A DNA stretch of 64,000 nucleotides from Gracilaria gracilis (GCA_030374805.1 JARGSG010000218.1:310001-374000); one strand, 5' to 3'. Shown: positions 45,365 to 56,801, numbered from the stretch's first letter. A program made the numbers and translations. The notes: generated from the letters alone by a model not told the origin.

Positions 45365-45801
45365 CTTGTTCGCTGTTGTTGGGCGAAGACGGTGTGGGCC
45401 CGTAAAGCGATTAAAAAAAGCCGCGCTTAGTGAAAGAGATTGGAAGTGCGTCTCGCATGCTGTGGGGAGAAGGACGGAGCAGAAGTTGGGAAGCGAGCAA
45501 CGTGCGGGAGTGCAAATGGGGTCGGCCACAGGCTTGGTTCTCCATGGAGCTGGTCGGCTTACGTTTGGTAGGAGCAACGGCCGAAGAGACCACTGGAATG
45601 GCAGCAACAATACAAGGCAGCCTTTAATTGGAGAAGGGAAACAATGTCTTGACGCACAAAACTGTAATGGCGCAGATTGTGGCATACACTCTGTAAGTAC
45701 GCTTGGTAACTTTACTGTGCATTAAAATCCTGCTTTGACGTCTCTCAATTGTGCAAATACCCGATCGCAAATACACCTTGACAGCGTGTACACACTGAAA
45801 T
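45365..45801. other. intergenic up to the Copia insertion
   Basis: Probable upstream region of the minus-strand membrane protein gene. It ends with the GAAAT target duplication (45,797-45,801) of the Copia element. Confidence 0.5.
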
Positions 45802-45937
45802 TGAACAAGTGCGTACCCTCCCCCTCCGGGTCAGGCGCCTTGCGACCGTCGGCCGCTGTCCTTTAATCTGGCCACCGGTTGGAACGTGTGGACACTGTGG
45901 CCCGTTCCAATCGGTGGCCACGACTACCTAATTTACA
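45802..45937 (-). repeat. 3' LTR of C1
   Basis: 136 bp. On the minus strand it runs from TGTAAATTAGGTAG to GCACTTGTTCA, preceded by the purine tract GCGAGGGACGG. Same length as the 5' LTR with 4 differences. Confidence 0.95.
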
Positions 45938-46194
45938 CCGTCCCTCGCAAACATGTTCGAAGAACAATACTTTGCGTATAGACTTTTCCTACCACTATTG
46001 AAGAGCAATGGCTACCATTAAAAACCTCAGCCGCAGCAAAACCCGTTAAAAAAAATCTGCGCTTCTAAGCAAAAGGTATAGCATCGCAAAAAAAATCCCT
46101 TAGATAAATAACTGTAGTATATAAACACACAACCACAAGAAAAAAAGACAAGAAACAGAAGTGCAGTAAAGTCAGTACAGGACAAAAAAAAGTT

Positions 46195-49100
46195 TCAAGC
46201 CATAAGACCGCAAAACAGTCTCAATTTCTTTGTTAATTCAAAGCGCAAGGCCTTTGTGAGATTGTCAGCAGGTTTGACGTCTGTTCTTATCTTTTCAACG
46301 TTCAAAATTCCAAACTTTACCAGGTCTTTCACATGATGGAATTCCACAGCAATGTGCTTATTCCTTTCAGAATTTTTAGGATTACCTGCGATTAACAGTG
46401 CTGTAGAACTGTCAGTGAATATAGAAATCGGGTACATCCTAGGCCTTTGTTCTTCACGAACTTCATCGTCGCGTAGTTCCCAAAAGAGTCTTCTCATTCA
46501 TGTCAAGACTTTCCTGCAATACGACAGTGCTATTTTTTGGCTTCTACGGATGACAAAGCAATAAACGTTTGCGTTTTCGTCTTCCACATAACTTGGGCGG
46601 TACGGCAGTACTGTTTCATCTAGTCCGATATGCCTCATTCAGGGATCGGGAACTTGCCTTGTTAGCATTGAAGCTGCAAACATTATGTGTGGCCTGGATG
46701 AGACATCCAAGTACATCAAATGTCCTACCATCTTACGGTAGCGACCGTGAAACGCAGGCGAGAGTTGCAACTCATCATTGCGACGTCCAGTTAGGTCGCA
46801 CGGAGAGGACATTGGGGTCCGTGCCGAGTTGGAGTTTAACAATCCATACTCCCTCAGCATCTTATCGACGTACTTAGTTTGCCGGACCTTTATACCATTC
46901 CTGTCTCGTTCAATGTCCAGTCCCGCGAAGGACTTCGTTTCACCCAGAAACTTTACTTGAAAAAGCTTCCGCATTTCTTCCTTGAAATCGTTTAGGAGTG
47001 AACGAGAGTTTGACAACATGAAAATGTCATCCACAACCACCACAAGATTCAGCGCGCGGCTTTTAGATTTGTAAATGTAGAGGCGGCTGTCCGTGCTTGA
47101 TTGCCTGAACCCGTGACGTAGGAGTTCGTCGTGAAGCAGAGATCCCCAGATTTGCCCAGCTTGTCGTGCTCCGTATATTGACTTTTTGAGCAGGCAGACT
47201 TTTCCGGGGACGTACGAAGATCCAGAAGAGTTTTGCGGTTGCTCCATTAGCAAAGGCTCGTCCAGATCTCCCTACAAGTATGCGTTGCTGATATCCATTG
47301 TCTCCAGTATAAGTCCTTGAGCGGCTGCCTTTGCGATGGCAAGACGAATAGTCTCAAGGCGTGCTACTGGTGCGTAGATATTGTCTGGGTCAAAGTCCAA
47401 GTAAGGGCGCTGCTTGTCGCCCCGTATTACACATCGCGTTTTAGCGAGCGTCTTAGGAGAATCAGCGCTTACGTGCTTAACCTGAAAAGTCCATAGGAAA
47501 GGAAGTGGTTTCATTCCATTTTTCCTGTCCACCAATTCCCATGTTCCCCTGTTCACGAGCGTGTTGAACTCCCGGTCAATCGCTTGAGCCCAGTCGGGAA
47601 TGTTCCGAGCTTTTTCGAAGCTTATGTGGGCTTTTCCGGGGTCTCCGAGATCTCGAGAGCGGGAGCGAGCGACCATGCAGTGGGCCAGGGATGCATCCAG
47701 ATGTTCTTCGTCCTCTTCTCTCATATTTCGTTCGTTTTCTATCCGTCGTAGAGAGGAGAAGTCGATGAGTTCCTTTAGTGAAGGTAGAGACTCTTTTGTC
47801 ACCTTGAAGTCCCTGTCTCGACACTTAATCACTTTCCGTAAAGATGGGACGTAGATCCTTAGTAAAGTGCGGGGGCTCTGCATGCTGACAAAGTGACCTG
47901 GGAGTGCGCGAGGAAGTAACTTCTTGTTAGCTACAGTTTCCGACCTGTAGATGAATGTGTGTCCAGGTTGGCCGAACTTGAGGATGTTCGTAAAGTCGGG
48001 CTTTCGCCCAAACCAAAGTGTGTACGGTATCTTCATGTCTATACGAAAGTTCGGCAGCCTGTTTCTCAGGAAGTTTGCGTGTGAGATGGCTTCTTCCCAG
48101 AGTTGTAGCCGAAGCTGGGAAGCTTGTAGAAAGGTTCGTGTCATCTTCCACAAATCCTGAATGATCTTTTCTGCAACACCATTAGACTGATGGGCATACG
48201 GTGGCGCGTATTCGAGAATCATTCCGCTTTCCATTGCGTAGGTGACGAAGTCGTCCGATCTGTTCTCACCCGCCCCGTCAAGGCGAACGCGGCACATTCG
48301 GTTCGGGGGTATTTCGTTTTCTGCGCGAGCCTTGTACCATCGGACAGACTGAAGGAACTGGGACTTTTTGTCCATAAAGTAGACAGAGCAGACCCTTGTG
48401 TTATCGTCGATAAGTATCTGAATATAGGTAGATCCCTGTAGTGAGGGAGGATTGATGGGGCCCGTAAAATCGGTGTGGGTGAGTTCCAATGGGTGAGAGA
48501 CCACGGACGTCGTATGATGGAGTGGGGCACGTTTGCTTCCCGCGTGGATGCAGGGTGTGCAGTGAACGTTACTTAATTCCGTGGAGGAAAGTCTTGGAAC
48601 CCCTTCGCACTGATCCACGCATGCCAGAAGTCTTTCTCGTCCAGGGTGTCCCAGTTTATCATGCCAATCCTTGGCTGTGTTGCCGGAGGACAGGATGGAT
48701 CCATGTGCTCGAGGGGGAGGCGCTGGACTTAGTAGAGGGTATAGTCCGTCCTTCGAAGTAGATGTCTGGATGATTTGCCCCGTAGTTGGATCCTTGATGA
48801 AGAACCCCGTTTCTTCGCCATTCGAGAACTCGACACGGACATGATGTGAAAGAACGGAGAGAGAAATGAGGTTAGAATCGAAAGAAGGCGTGTGTTTTGC
48901 CGGTAGCATAACACCTTCTCCAATTGGTAGTCTGATAGTGCCATGCCCAATTATTTCTGAGAATCGGTCGCACGTTCGAACCGTTTGGCGTCGTGTTGAA
49001 TGATATTCCCAGAAAGAGTTTCTCTCCTTCACGAAAACGTGTGTGGCGCCAGAGTCCAGCCACGTGGGAACTTCATCGCCTTGGGAAACGCTTGCTTGCG

Positions 49101-50073
49101 CTATGGCAATGAAGCCGCGTGGTGATCCATCCTCGTGATCCGCATTATTGCGCTGGTTCCGTCTATTGTTGTTGCGATTGCTGTGGGCTGGCTCGCGTGT
49201 GCTGTCCCACTCCTTGTGTCGTTTGCTATTGTTTCGACCACGAGATTGGTCTTTTGAACGACCGCTTTTGCGGTTAGTGGGATTGTTCCTATCTCTAGAT
49301 CGTTTGCGAGACCAGCATTCGGAACGTATATGGCCAATTCGTCCGCAGTTCCAACACTCAAGGCCTTTTGAGGCCTTTCGTGGAGGCTGCCTCTGGTGTC
49401 CCGAGCTTGATTTCTGTGCCGCAGGATACGGGTGCTTGCTGTTATTCGTTGACTCCGTTGGCTTTGATTTCAGGTTAGAGACGCGATGGTTTCGACGGTC
49501 CATCTCGGAACGGACGAGCGATACAACTTGATCGTACTCCATGTTGTTCGCGTCAGCCAGTAGAGTAATAGCCATCAATGAGTCGGGCAACGTCCGCAGT
49601 AGTGTAGCTGTACGTTCGCGGTCGGTTAATGGATCGCCGAGACGAGCGAGCTCCAGGAAAGTGGTTTCAAGTTTCAGTAGATGCTGTTGTATTTCGTCAC
49701 CGTCCTTGAATGCTAACGTGGTCAGCTTCTGCCTTTGGTTCATCTTGGATTGTATGTTGTCCTTTTTGTAAGTAGACTCCAACTTAGACCAGACTTCCAA
49801 GGCAGAGCAGTGTTCTCGTTCCAGTAGCTCTGATACGGCGACGATTGGTTGCGTAGCAAGGTTCTGCACGATGGCAGATCGTGCCTTTCGGTCAGCATCG
49901 TCCCACCGTCTTCGAGCTTGTGCGGTACCTTCGACGGGTCGCGGCTCGGTGAGAACGAAGAGCGATTGCAGGGAATGCATCAGGTCACGGACGTAGATAC
50001 GCCAAGTGTAGTAGTCGGTACTTCCTTTGAGCCGAGGAATGCGCTTCGACTCGTGCTCTCTGTCGGCTTCCAT
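46195..50073 (-). pseudogene. gag-pol: C1 gag-pol region
   Basis: The Copia polyprotein. Gag starts at an ATG at 50,073 (MEADREHESKRIPRLKG) with a UBN2-type core (YYTWRIYVRDLM, ALEVWSKLESTYKK) and the zinc knuckle CWNCGRIGHIRSEC near 49,350. Protease shows TWLDSGATHVFV near 49,060. Integrase begins with the zinc-binding GHPGRERLLACVDQ part near 48,640, then ELTHTDFTGP and RLDGAGEN with YAHQSNGVAEKIIQDL. Reverse transcriptase begins near 47,600 and includes the catalytic LVVVVDDIFML near 47,035. RNase H closes with SIFTDSSTALLIAGNPKNSERNKHIAVEFHHV near 46,420, quoted here as SIFTDSSTALL and NKHIAVEFHHV. A few interruptions; see the element entry. Confidence 0.92.
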
Positions 50074-50799
50074 CGCGGAGTGATCTCAAACGCGGGAGCG
50101 GACAGGCAAATGCAGTGTAAAATCTTCCTCCCCTCGCCTACTGGCTTAGGGATACTTCTTATTCAGAGTCACTGGCAGGGGGTGCTAGCCCCGTACTCCT
50201 AAAGGTCAGACCTCTGACTCCGGGTAAACTCTCTCCCGGTGAGGCACGTTTTGCTTCGGCCTGTCAAGTTCTGCGTGCGTCAGAACGAGATGCGTTTCTG
50301 CAACTACGAGACGTCCAGAGGAGGTTACTAACAGGTAGATATGTTTTCACCAGTACACCCTCTCTAGTCTCTTACGTTGTACGAGCTCGGCGATCTACTC
50401 CGTTATGCTTCAGGTTCGCGGGCAGCCCGGGCCAAACGACGAGGCACCCCGTCCTCATGGGCAGACAGAGCACCCCCAGCAGAGCAGGTTATTCGGAGTG
50501 ATATCAAATCCCACGACTTGGTACAAGCCCCCAGTCGATTCCCTGCCGGTGCTCAGCTTGCGAGCTGCCCACTCCTCTAAAGTGCAAACTTACTAAACGA
50601 GGAAGGCAAAGGAGGCTCTTAATCAACAGGCGCAGCTTCCCGCCCTATAAAAACACGACACCACGCAGCTTCCCGTGGGCCAGCGAGACTTCAAAACTCA
50701 ACCTGTAGTTCTGGACCAGGGAGACAACCCAATGCCTATTGCGCCAAAACCACGCTCCGTAGACAAAGTAGGTTCTAGGAAGGTGTGTTGTGGCAGCGC

Positions 50800-51290
50800 G
50801 GCCGGAGAAAAGAAAGGCGGCGCGGTCGAAAGCGGACAAGGTGGCGCGACCAAGGGAGAGAGGCAGCGCGGCCGAAGGTGGACAAGGCGGCGCGGCCGAA
50901 GGTGTACAAGGCGGCGCGGCCGAATGCGATTGTAGGGGTGTGGCCGAAGGCCGAAAAGATGGCGCAACCGAGGGTGGACGAGGTGGCATGGCCGAAGAAG
51001 AGAGGTGGCGCGGCCGGAGGAGCAAGGCGGCGCGGCCGGTGGAGAGAGCCAACACGGACGCAGGAGAGAGACGTTGCGGTCGGTGAAGAGAAAAGCGGCG
51101 CGGCCGGAAAAAGCAAAGCGGCGCGGCCGGAAAAAGCAAAGCGGCGCAGCCGAAGAAAGAAGGCGGCGCTGCCGGAGGAGCAAAAACGGCGCGGCCGGAG
51201 GCACAACGCGGCGCAGCCGGGGGAGCAAGGCAGCGCGGCCAAGCAAAAGAGGCAGAGCGGTTAAAGGCAGGAGGCGGCGCGGCGGAAGGA
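50800..51290. repeat. GC-rich minisatellite in the C1 leader
   Basis: Degenerate tandem units of about 21-24 bp built on GGCGCGGCCGAAGG (for example at 50,875, 50,899 and 50,923), becoming shorter and more irregular toward the right. Because unit lengths tend to be multiples of three and AT is scarce, long frames open on both strands; they code only Ala/Arg/Gly/Pro/Lys-rich repeats and are not credible genes. It lies between the 5' LTR and gag of C1. Confidence 0.85.
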
Positions 51291-51358
51291 AAAGGAGAGG
51301 GGGTGGTCGTCGGGGCTCGGAGCGGTCGGAGGGAGGGATCGTGGTAGCGATGCTACCA

Positions 51359-51494
51359 TGAACAAGTGCGTACCCTCCCCTTCCGTGTCAGGCACCTTGC
51401 GACCGTCGGCCGCTGTCCTTTAATCTGGCCACCGGTTGGAACGTGTGGACACTGTGGCCCGTTCCAATCGGTGCCCACGACTACCTAATTTACA
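51359..51494 (-). repeat. 5' LTR of C1
   Basis: 136 bp, matching the 3' LTR. On the minus strand it is followed at once by TGGTAGCATCGC, whose first eight bases fit the 3' end of an initiator-methionine tRNA of the GCTACCA type. Confidence 0.95.
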
Positions 51495-52318
51495 GAAATG
51501 ACCTTCGTAGCCTTAGAGCTTACAGTACATCCTCTTGGATAGCGATCTGCCACAGACAATGAGGAAAAAAGAGCGTGCGTTTCAAATCTCATATTTGAAA
51601 TATTAAATATTCAAACTGAGAGGGCGCCCAGGGGGGTGAGGGAGGCTTCGTTGGCGTGGTGTGGCGTTAATTCTATACTGGGTGACTCGGCGCGCATATG
51701 GTGGCTGAGGAAAGTGAAGGATGGCTGAAAGCGACAGTTTTTGCGACGACGGCGCGGTGGTTGGTGGCGGCTGTTGGTGAGGCGGAGCGCGGCTTCCTGT
51801 TTGACGGTTTGGAAGCGCCGACAGACCTCTTCGTCCGCCAAATCGCCATGATTCCAGCTTCGGTAGTCCACGTGTGCGTAGAGCCCACTAAATTGGATCG
51901 TCGATCAAATATTTACCCGTTCGGCCTGCCTGCATCGAGTGCTCGATTGCATTTAATTACTCAAACGGCGTAAGGCAAACGCCAGTTTGTCGGAATCGGT
52001 GTTAATGTAGGTGTATATCTGGTTGCCCATTTTTAGCTTCACCGTCGCCCTTTACACACTTGCATAGTTTACTAAACAGAGCGCAAACATTTCGTCCTCA
52101 TTACAATTGTAACGCTCTACCCATGTGCCAACTAGGATATAAAGCAACCATTCGGCTTAGCACTCGTTCATGTGAAGTTGTACTTCCGTTCCAACTCTCG
52201 CGGCATCTTGATTGCCTTACCGTTTGTCATTGAAACCAGCATACGGTGGTGGCGAAGGTACGAACGGCTTTATTGCACGTGAGCTGCACTTGTGCTTCAA
52301 AGGTGAGCCATTGAGACT
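51495..52318. other. intergenic, no gene settled
   Basis: Starts with the GAAAT duplication of C1. Overlapping frames at 51,698-51,973 (+) and 51,888-51,611 (-) have no recognisable features on either strand. Confidence 0.45.
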
Positions 52319-52319
52319 G

Positions 52320-52361
52320 ACAAGAATTCGCAGACAAGAATTCGCCGACAAGAATTCGCAG
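52320..52361. repeat. three 14-bp tandem units
   Basis: CAAGAATTCGCAGA-type unit repeated three times head to tail, the middle copy with C in place of A in the GCAGA part. Each unit contains an EcoRI-type GAATTC hexamer. Confidence 0.85.
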
Positions 52362-52440
52362 ACAACAATGTGCTATATGTATGCGTAGCCCTCTTACCAC
52401 AAAGTCCTGAGTGTGAGTGTTTGGCACTCTCCACACAAAT

Positions 52441-52690
52441 GTCGTAGTAAGTAAGGAAACGCGAGACCACGACTGACTGCCGAAAATGGCCACGCGAGCA
52501 ATTGCATTCAAATCTCGTAGCGGAGGGTACCACTTGTCACAACGGACAAGCCACAATTTAATCGTAGCCACGAAGCAAGGAGACGCGAGACCACGACTGA
52601 CTGCCAAAAATGGCTGCGCGAGCAATTTGCATTTCTTTGGGCTTACTTTTTGGTGCGCTGGCAAACGGCGAACGCATAATCTTCCGATAC
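52441..52690. repeat. two tandem 124-bp units covering a start codon
   Basis: The block AAGGAAACGCGAGACCACGA at 52,453 recurs as AAGGAGACGCGAGACCACGA at 52,577. The similarity runs from about TCGTAG upstream to GCGAGCAATT downstream, so each copy carries an ATG (52,486 and 52,610) followed by similar codons (MATRAI and MAARAI). Confidence 0.8.
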
Positions 52691-52873
52691 AACAGTCAGG
52701 TGGGAGATTTTGTTGGAATTGGTATGAATGCGATTGAATTCCAAGCGCCATTATCCGAAACTATCAAACCCTACTTTTTACCAAAGCTCCCACTTTCCGG
52801 CCCATTAGAATGCCCAACAAGCGGTCCATTCACCAAACAATGCAGCCGCATGCGCCCTCCCGGCCCCTTTTGA
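52610..52873 (+). CDS. possible small secreted protein
   Basis: 87 residues starting in a good context (AAAAATGGC). Residues 1-20 (MAARAICISLGLLFGALANG) read as a signal peptide. The rest holds ERIIFRYNSQVGDFVGIGMN and a Pro-rich end with two Cys. The upstream tandem copy of the start region provides a second ATG at 52,486 in another frame, which might act as a short upstream frame. No family was recognised and no polyadenylation signal stands out. The minus frame 52,751-52,227 lacks features. Confidence 0.4.
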   Translation: MAARAICISLGLLFGALANGERIIFRYNSQVGDFVGIGMNAIEFQAPLSETIKPYFLPKLPLSGPLECPTSGPFTKQCSRMRPPGPF

Positions 52874-53630
52874 GCCGCAAAAAAGTCACGCGCCCTAACA
52901 CCAAATCAGTTATTCCAGCGGTCTTGAGTCCGTAGCATCTATGAGCGACCAACACTGAAATAGCACTACCTATTGCTGATCGCGGTCGGGTCTGCGGCAC
53001 GGGTATGGACAGAGCGGATGTTTTTTTTGCTTGAAACTGTGCACAACATGATCGTGATGACTTGGGCTTCGGCAGTCTATTAGCTGGAAAGCCACAACGG
53101 CTAAAGAATCCAGGTTCGAAATCAAGTTGGAGATTGTTCTCAAGGCTGTTGGCATTGTCAAGACCACATGGATTATCGTTTACTGGGAGTTGCGGGAAAA
53201 GCATAAAGGGAGAACATGCCCATTATGTATGAAATACACCAGCATTAACTATAGCCGTACGAAAGTCTTTTTGGATTCTACTTCAAGGATAACGCGACAC
53301 TCATTACTCAAACGCGACCCTGTCTTTCAAAGTTGTAAATGTCTATCACGCATTATGTTTAGTGATTTCCTGCTTCCATAACTCTTTCTTTTTTCGTTAT
53401 TCAAAACTGAGTATTGCGTTGGATTAAGATACACTACCAGCTTTGTTCGGTGTGCGCAAAGTCCAGTATAAGTATGTTCTATTGCATTCTACAGAATCAT
53501 ATTTGATGAACTCAAATAAAACTACTTTTCCGTTTACAGTGAATCATAACACGTAAGGAAGAAATTAAAGTATCGTACTACCACTGCAACATATCCAAAG
53601 CAGTATATAAAATGGTTCCGCATCTTCCCT
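52874..53630. other. intergenic, no gene seen
   Basis: Frames of 60-120 codons overlap on both strands without a domain. The right part is AT-rich and may be the end of the Harbinger element; I found no clear inverted ends. Confidence 0.45.
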
Positions 53631-54601
53631 TTAAACAATAGGATCATTCACTTCCGCACCATAAATTTTGAACAGAGGCTCCCCATTTTCAAAACTTAGT
53701 TGCGTAAGATGGGCTATCGCATGAAAACAAGATGAATGCAAGGACCGATGATGTCTAAAGCGTTGTGATAGAACCCCAAATTGCTTAAACCTCCTATTTG
53801 CGGATTCGTGCCTTGCTGGAATTACCGAGTAGAAATGCGTACTTTTCTCATTCATGCCATCACGACGACAGCAAACATCCTTGTAACCAGCATCAGCAAT
53901 AACAAACTCCTGTTCCGCAAGACATTTCTTCATAGTCCTCTGGAAAATTTTCAGATCCGGATGAGACCCTCACGGAAAAGGTCCATTGACCCACACAATA
54001 CTTCCGGTAACAATACTGATGCCCAGCTCGTATCGCAATCCAGGTCCATTTAGTTTATGAGAGTACCACCTTGAACTAAATGGACTTGGTTCGTTTATAC
54101 GAAAATCTGTTCCGTCAACGGACAGAAAACAACGACTTCTTCTGTTGGAGTTCTTGTGTCTCGAGTTCCACTCAATCTAGAGAATATTATGTTAATACCA
54201 TGTCTTATACAAACAAAGTGAAAAGCACAACGAACCAAATTCAAATCTGCTAGTGCATCAATAACCGTCCATGTCCACTTTCTAAAGGTCTTTTCGTCTA
54301 CCCCTGCTCGGCTGCTATTAAGGGATTCGGTACCATATGTCTTAAGAAACAATAGAGCCCAAAGTAAATGAACTGGCCTAATTTCTTTTTCATAGCTGCG
54401 GTCTAGCAACGTCCATGAAATCGCACACACACTCCACGAAACGCCAAAAAAAGATCGAAAGCGTCTTGATTCCTGGCGTGTGTTCCATTTAGATGTGATG
54501 GCCAGAAAGGGTTTGCTGAGATCTCGAAAGAGCTGTACAAGCTGATGAATGTCTGAAGTCTTCTTCATTTCGTAGGGAAGAGTAACCTCCGATATTGGCA
54601 A
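53631..54601 (-). pseudogene. PIF/Harbinger-type transposase (DDE_4), two lesions
   Basis: Transposase of a cut-and-paste element, about 323 codons from an ATG at 54,601 to a stop at 53,631. The N-terminal part is helical (HQLVQLFRDLSKPFLAIT, a Trp-rich SVCAISWTLLDRSYEKEIRP). The DDE core holds SVDGTDFRI (first Asp, near 54,105), FVIADAGYKD (second Asp, near 53,900) and ARHESANRRFKQFGVLSQRF (Glu, near 53,810), then FHAIAHLTQLSFENGEPLF, typical of the family. Two lesions: a one-base frame change near 54,112, just before the first catalytic block, and a TGA near 53,973. Otherwise well preserved, so a fairly young copy. No SANT-like partner gene and no inverted ends were found nearby. Confidence 0.8.
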
Positions 54602-55911
54602 AAGGTTTATGTTCTCGACTCATGCAATCTGACAGATGCATGTTAACCACACTATGAATATATCATCCAATTGTTATGAAACAGGGTTTTGTAACTGGCT
54701 TGTAAAGTGTAAGCCTTGAATTTGATTTTATGATGACACGTAAACCCAAAACAAACCTTCGATTAATTACATAACTTTCCACGCATTATGATTACCAAAA
54801 TATGTAAACGTATTGTGGCAGTGCTGTCTTCACAATGAGTAATCAAAGCATGAGAATCTATGGCAAGTGCGACAACTACGAAAGGTACGACCAGTTGCTG
54901 GGATAGCGATTCTAGAACTCCAATAACGTCTAAACTATTTGCTTGTTGGTCTCTATTAGAGTGGATTGGGAAGGAAATACAGTTTCTGTACTGGAGTACT
55001 CTGGCTTCTACAGAATAGTCTGTTCGTTTTATTCATTAATTGCATGCCAGTAGACGGTAGTTGAGCTCACTTGCGCCATTTTAACCACTTTAGTATGGTT
55101 AGATCAACATGCTAAAGAGAAGATTGGCCTTTAAAATCGACGTACTTCGATTTCAAGAAAGTACTGGTACTGGAGTACGCATGCTCCAAGCTACAATTCT
55201 TGCGCTAAGCCGGGATATAAGCGTACTTCTTTCTTTCTTCATGGCAAGTAGAACAACTGAGAGAGCAAAGACATCTTTCACTTGTTGCTGGAAACACCTT
55301 CCCTACGTATTTCAAACTTACAGACGCCAACGTCAGTTGTACATTTCCGATCGTACGAAAATATAATTAGGTGGATACTACCTTAACGTAAGCCACCATG
55401 TCTCCTAAAGTCTCATCTCAATGGTGAACACGTGGGAAAGCCTGGTGTAAAATGATAGTCACTAAGATCACCACAACTGTAAATAATTACACAATTCACA
55501 ACATGTAGCTTCTTAATTCATATAGAAGTTACAATAAAGAGCCTGATTTTAGTATACGTATGTACTTCACAACATACGTGACATACGGACACAATCGCTG
55601 AATTTTAAAGAGATACTATCCATCTGAACTCGTCTAGACGTAGAGAACTGTAGCCTCAAATCCACCGATTGGACGTCTTGGGTGTCCCTACTGGAAGAAT
55701 ACACATCTCATTGGTAGTTGTCCCAAAGGTTTTTTTAATTGTTGTTTCTTCGACACAGAGATGATTGTGCCCATAGTGTGTCCTAGGAATAGAAATATAA
55801 ACCTGTTATGGTTTCAAGAAGCAGCACACATTCTTCCCCTCTCAGCAAGTCTTGGTCCAGGTATAGATGCTAGGAACACCGCTGTTCTTCAGCATATCAT
55901 TCTGACTCATC
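54602..55911. other. intergenic, no gene seen
   Basis: AT-rich. A plus frame at 55,109-55,366 and another at 55,761-55,985 lack recognisable features; the latter overlaps the start of the next gene and may be its leader or an upstream exon. Confidence 0.45.
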
Positions 55912-56801
55912 ATGCCATCAAAATTACACAGAAGCAGCCCTGCCGTAAAGTTGATGATCAGAAAGATTCGGGCGGGAGCAATTAACGAGGCACAATCACC
56001 TGCAGATATGTGGAAAAGCGAAGCTCTTTTCCAACAATATAAGCTTCCTACATTTCGCGCACGGCTGCATAAACTCAAGCGAGAGCTCGAAGAGGAAGGT
56101 AGTAAGTTGCTCTTTCTGTTTGGCTAAGTATTACGAAGCTTCACCTAACCCAAATTCTTCAAGAATACGATATCGACGCAAACGAAAACAGTTTGAATAG
56201 GAGGTGTACTCAAGCAGTCCCATTCCTCAATCCTGGAAAAACAATCGATGTTGATGAAGAACCATCAATCGCATTGGAATCGTACCAATGCGTTTCTGTT
56301 CATGATCAAGGTTCCGCGGCGCAAAATACGTTCATGCCTCTATATCTGATTTCTGAATGGAAAGAAGCCCGCACAATGACAAAACGCTTGTCTCTTGCCA
56401 TTCTTTTGCCAAGTGGAATTGCCGCTGGGGAGTTTTCCGTTCGTGTAGGAGAAACTGGAAAGTTTTTGGTCCTTTTGGTGTGCTGGCCAACGGCTCTTTT
56501 ACATGTTGAAACTCTACACAAAAAATGGTTACATCATTTGAACGTTTTGCAGAAGATGGAGCCATATCATCCTAAAATTTTGGGCTTCGAAGCGGCATTG
56601 AAAGGGAAAAGGAAACAAGCCTCTGATATCGTGGAGTCCATCGCTCATATTCCACTTATATTTAGGGTGGAAACGCATTTTGACGGAAAGTATCACTTAC
56701 GGTGGAAAGACAGATCGGAGAGAATTGTTTACTTGGACCTTAAAGCTGCAGTTGAAGGGTATGCTGTCTCAATGGAGGCAGAGGCATTAGAGCTGATTTA
56801 A
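55912..56801 (+). CDS. unrecognised two-exon protein
   Basis: Exon 1 is 55,912-56,101, exon 2 is 56,164-56,801, joined by a 62-base GT-AG intron; together 828 bases, 275 residues. The splice keeps frame: exon 1 ends in LKRELEEEG plus one base and exon 2 continues with YDIDANENSLNRR. The N-terminal 63 residues are basic and helical (KLMIRKIRAGAINEAQSP, FRARLHKLKRELEEE), possibly nucleic-acid binding. The middle is hydrophobic and beta-like (LSLAILLPSGIAAGEFSVRV, LVLLVCWPTALL), and the end is charged with HFDGKYHLRWKDRSERIVYL. I recall no named family. It converges on the NB-ARC gene, with 84 bases between the two stop codons. An earlier start or further upstream exon is possible. Confidence 0.55.
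56102..56163 (+). other. predicted 62-base spliceosomal intron
   Basis: Starts GTAAGTTGCTC and ends in a pyrimidine-containing AAATTCTTCAAG, with branch-point-like CTAAC and CTAAG inside. Its removal joins two frames that are each open for the full exon, which is the main support. There is an in-frame stop if it is not removed. Confidence 0.65.

Larger units (their letters stand above)
45802..51494 (-). mobile_element. near-whole Ty1/Copia element with short LTRs (C1)
   Basis: A 5,693-bp Copia element read on the minus strand, bounded by 136-bp LTRs and a perfect 5-bp target duplication GAAAT (45,797-45,801 and 51,495-51,499). Order: 5' LTR, initiator-Met-like primer site, a 1.3-kb leader with a GC-rich minisatellite, Gag, protease, integrase, reverse transcriptase, RNase H, a purine tract, 3' LTR. 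The LTRs differ at 4 of 136 positions, about 3%, so it is clearly younger than Gypsy G2. It looks nearly whole, with only two or three interruptions. Confidence 0.95.

Noticed and set aside
45057-45725. 222-codon plus frame
   Set aside because: Antisense to the two-pass membrane protein. It has no membrane span, signal or domain and a basic, irregular composition.
50645-51361. Several 100-180-codon frames on both strands
   Set aside because: All arise from the GC-rich minisatellite in the leader of Copia C1. The products are Arg/Ala/Pro/Gly repeats, and frames open on both strands at once.
54050-54095. 12-bp inverted repeat GTCCATTTAGTT / AACTAAATGGAC
   Set aside because: It lies in the coding part of the Harbinger transposase at a conserved protein segment and is short enough to be chance.
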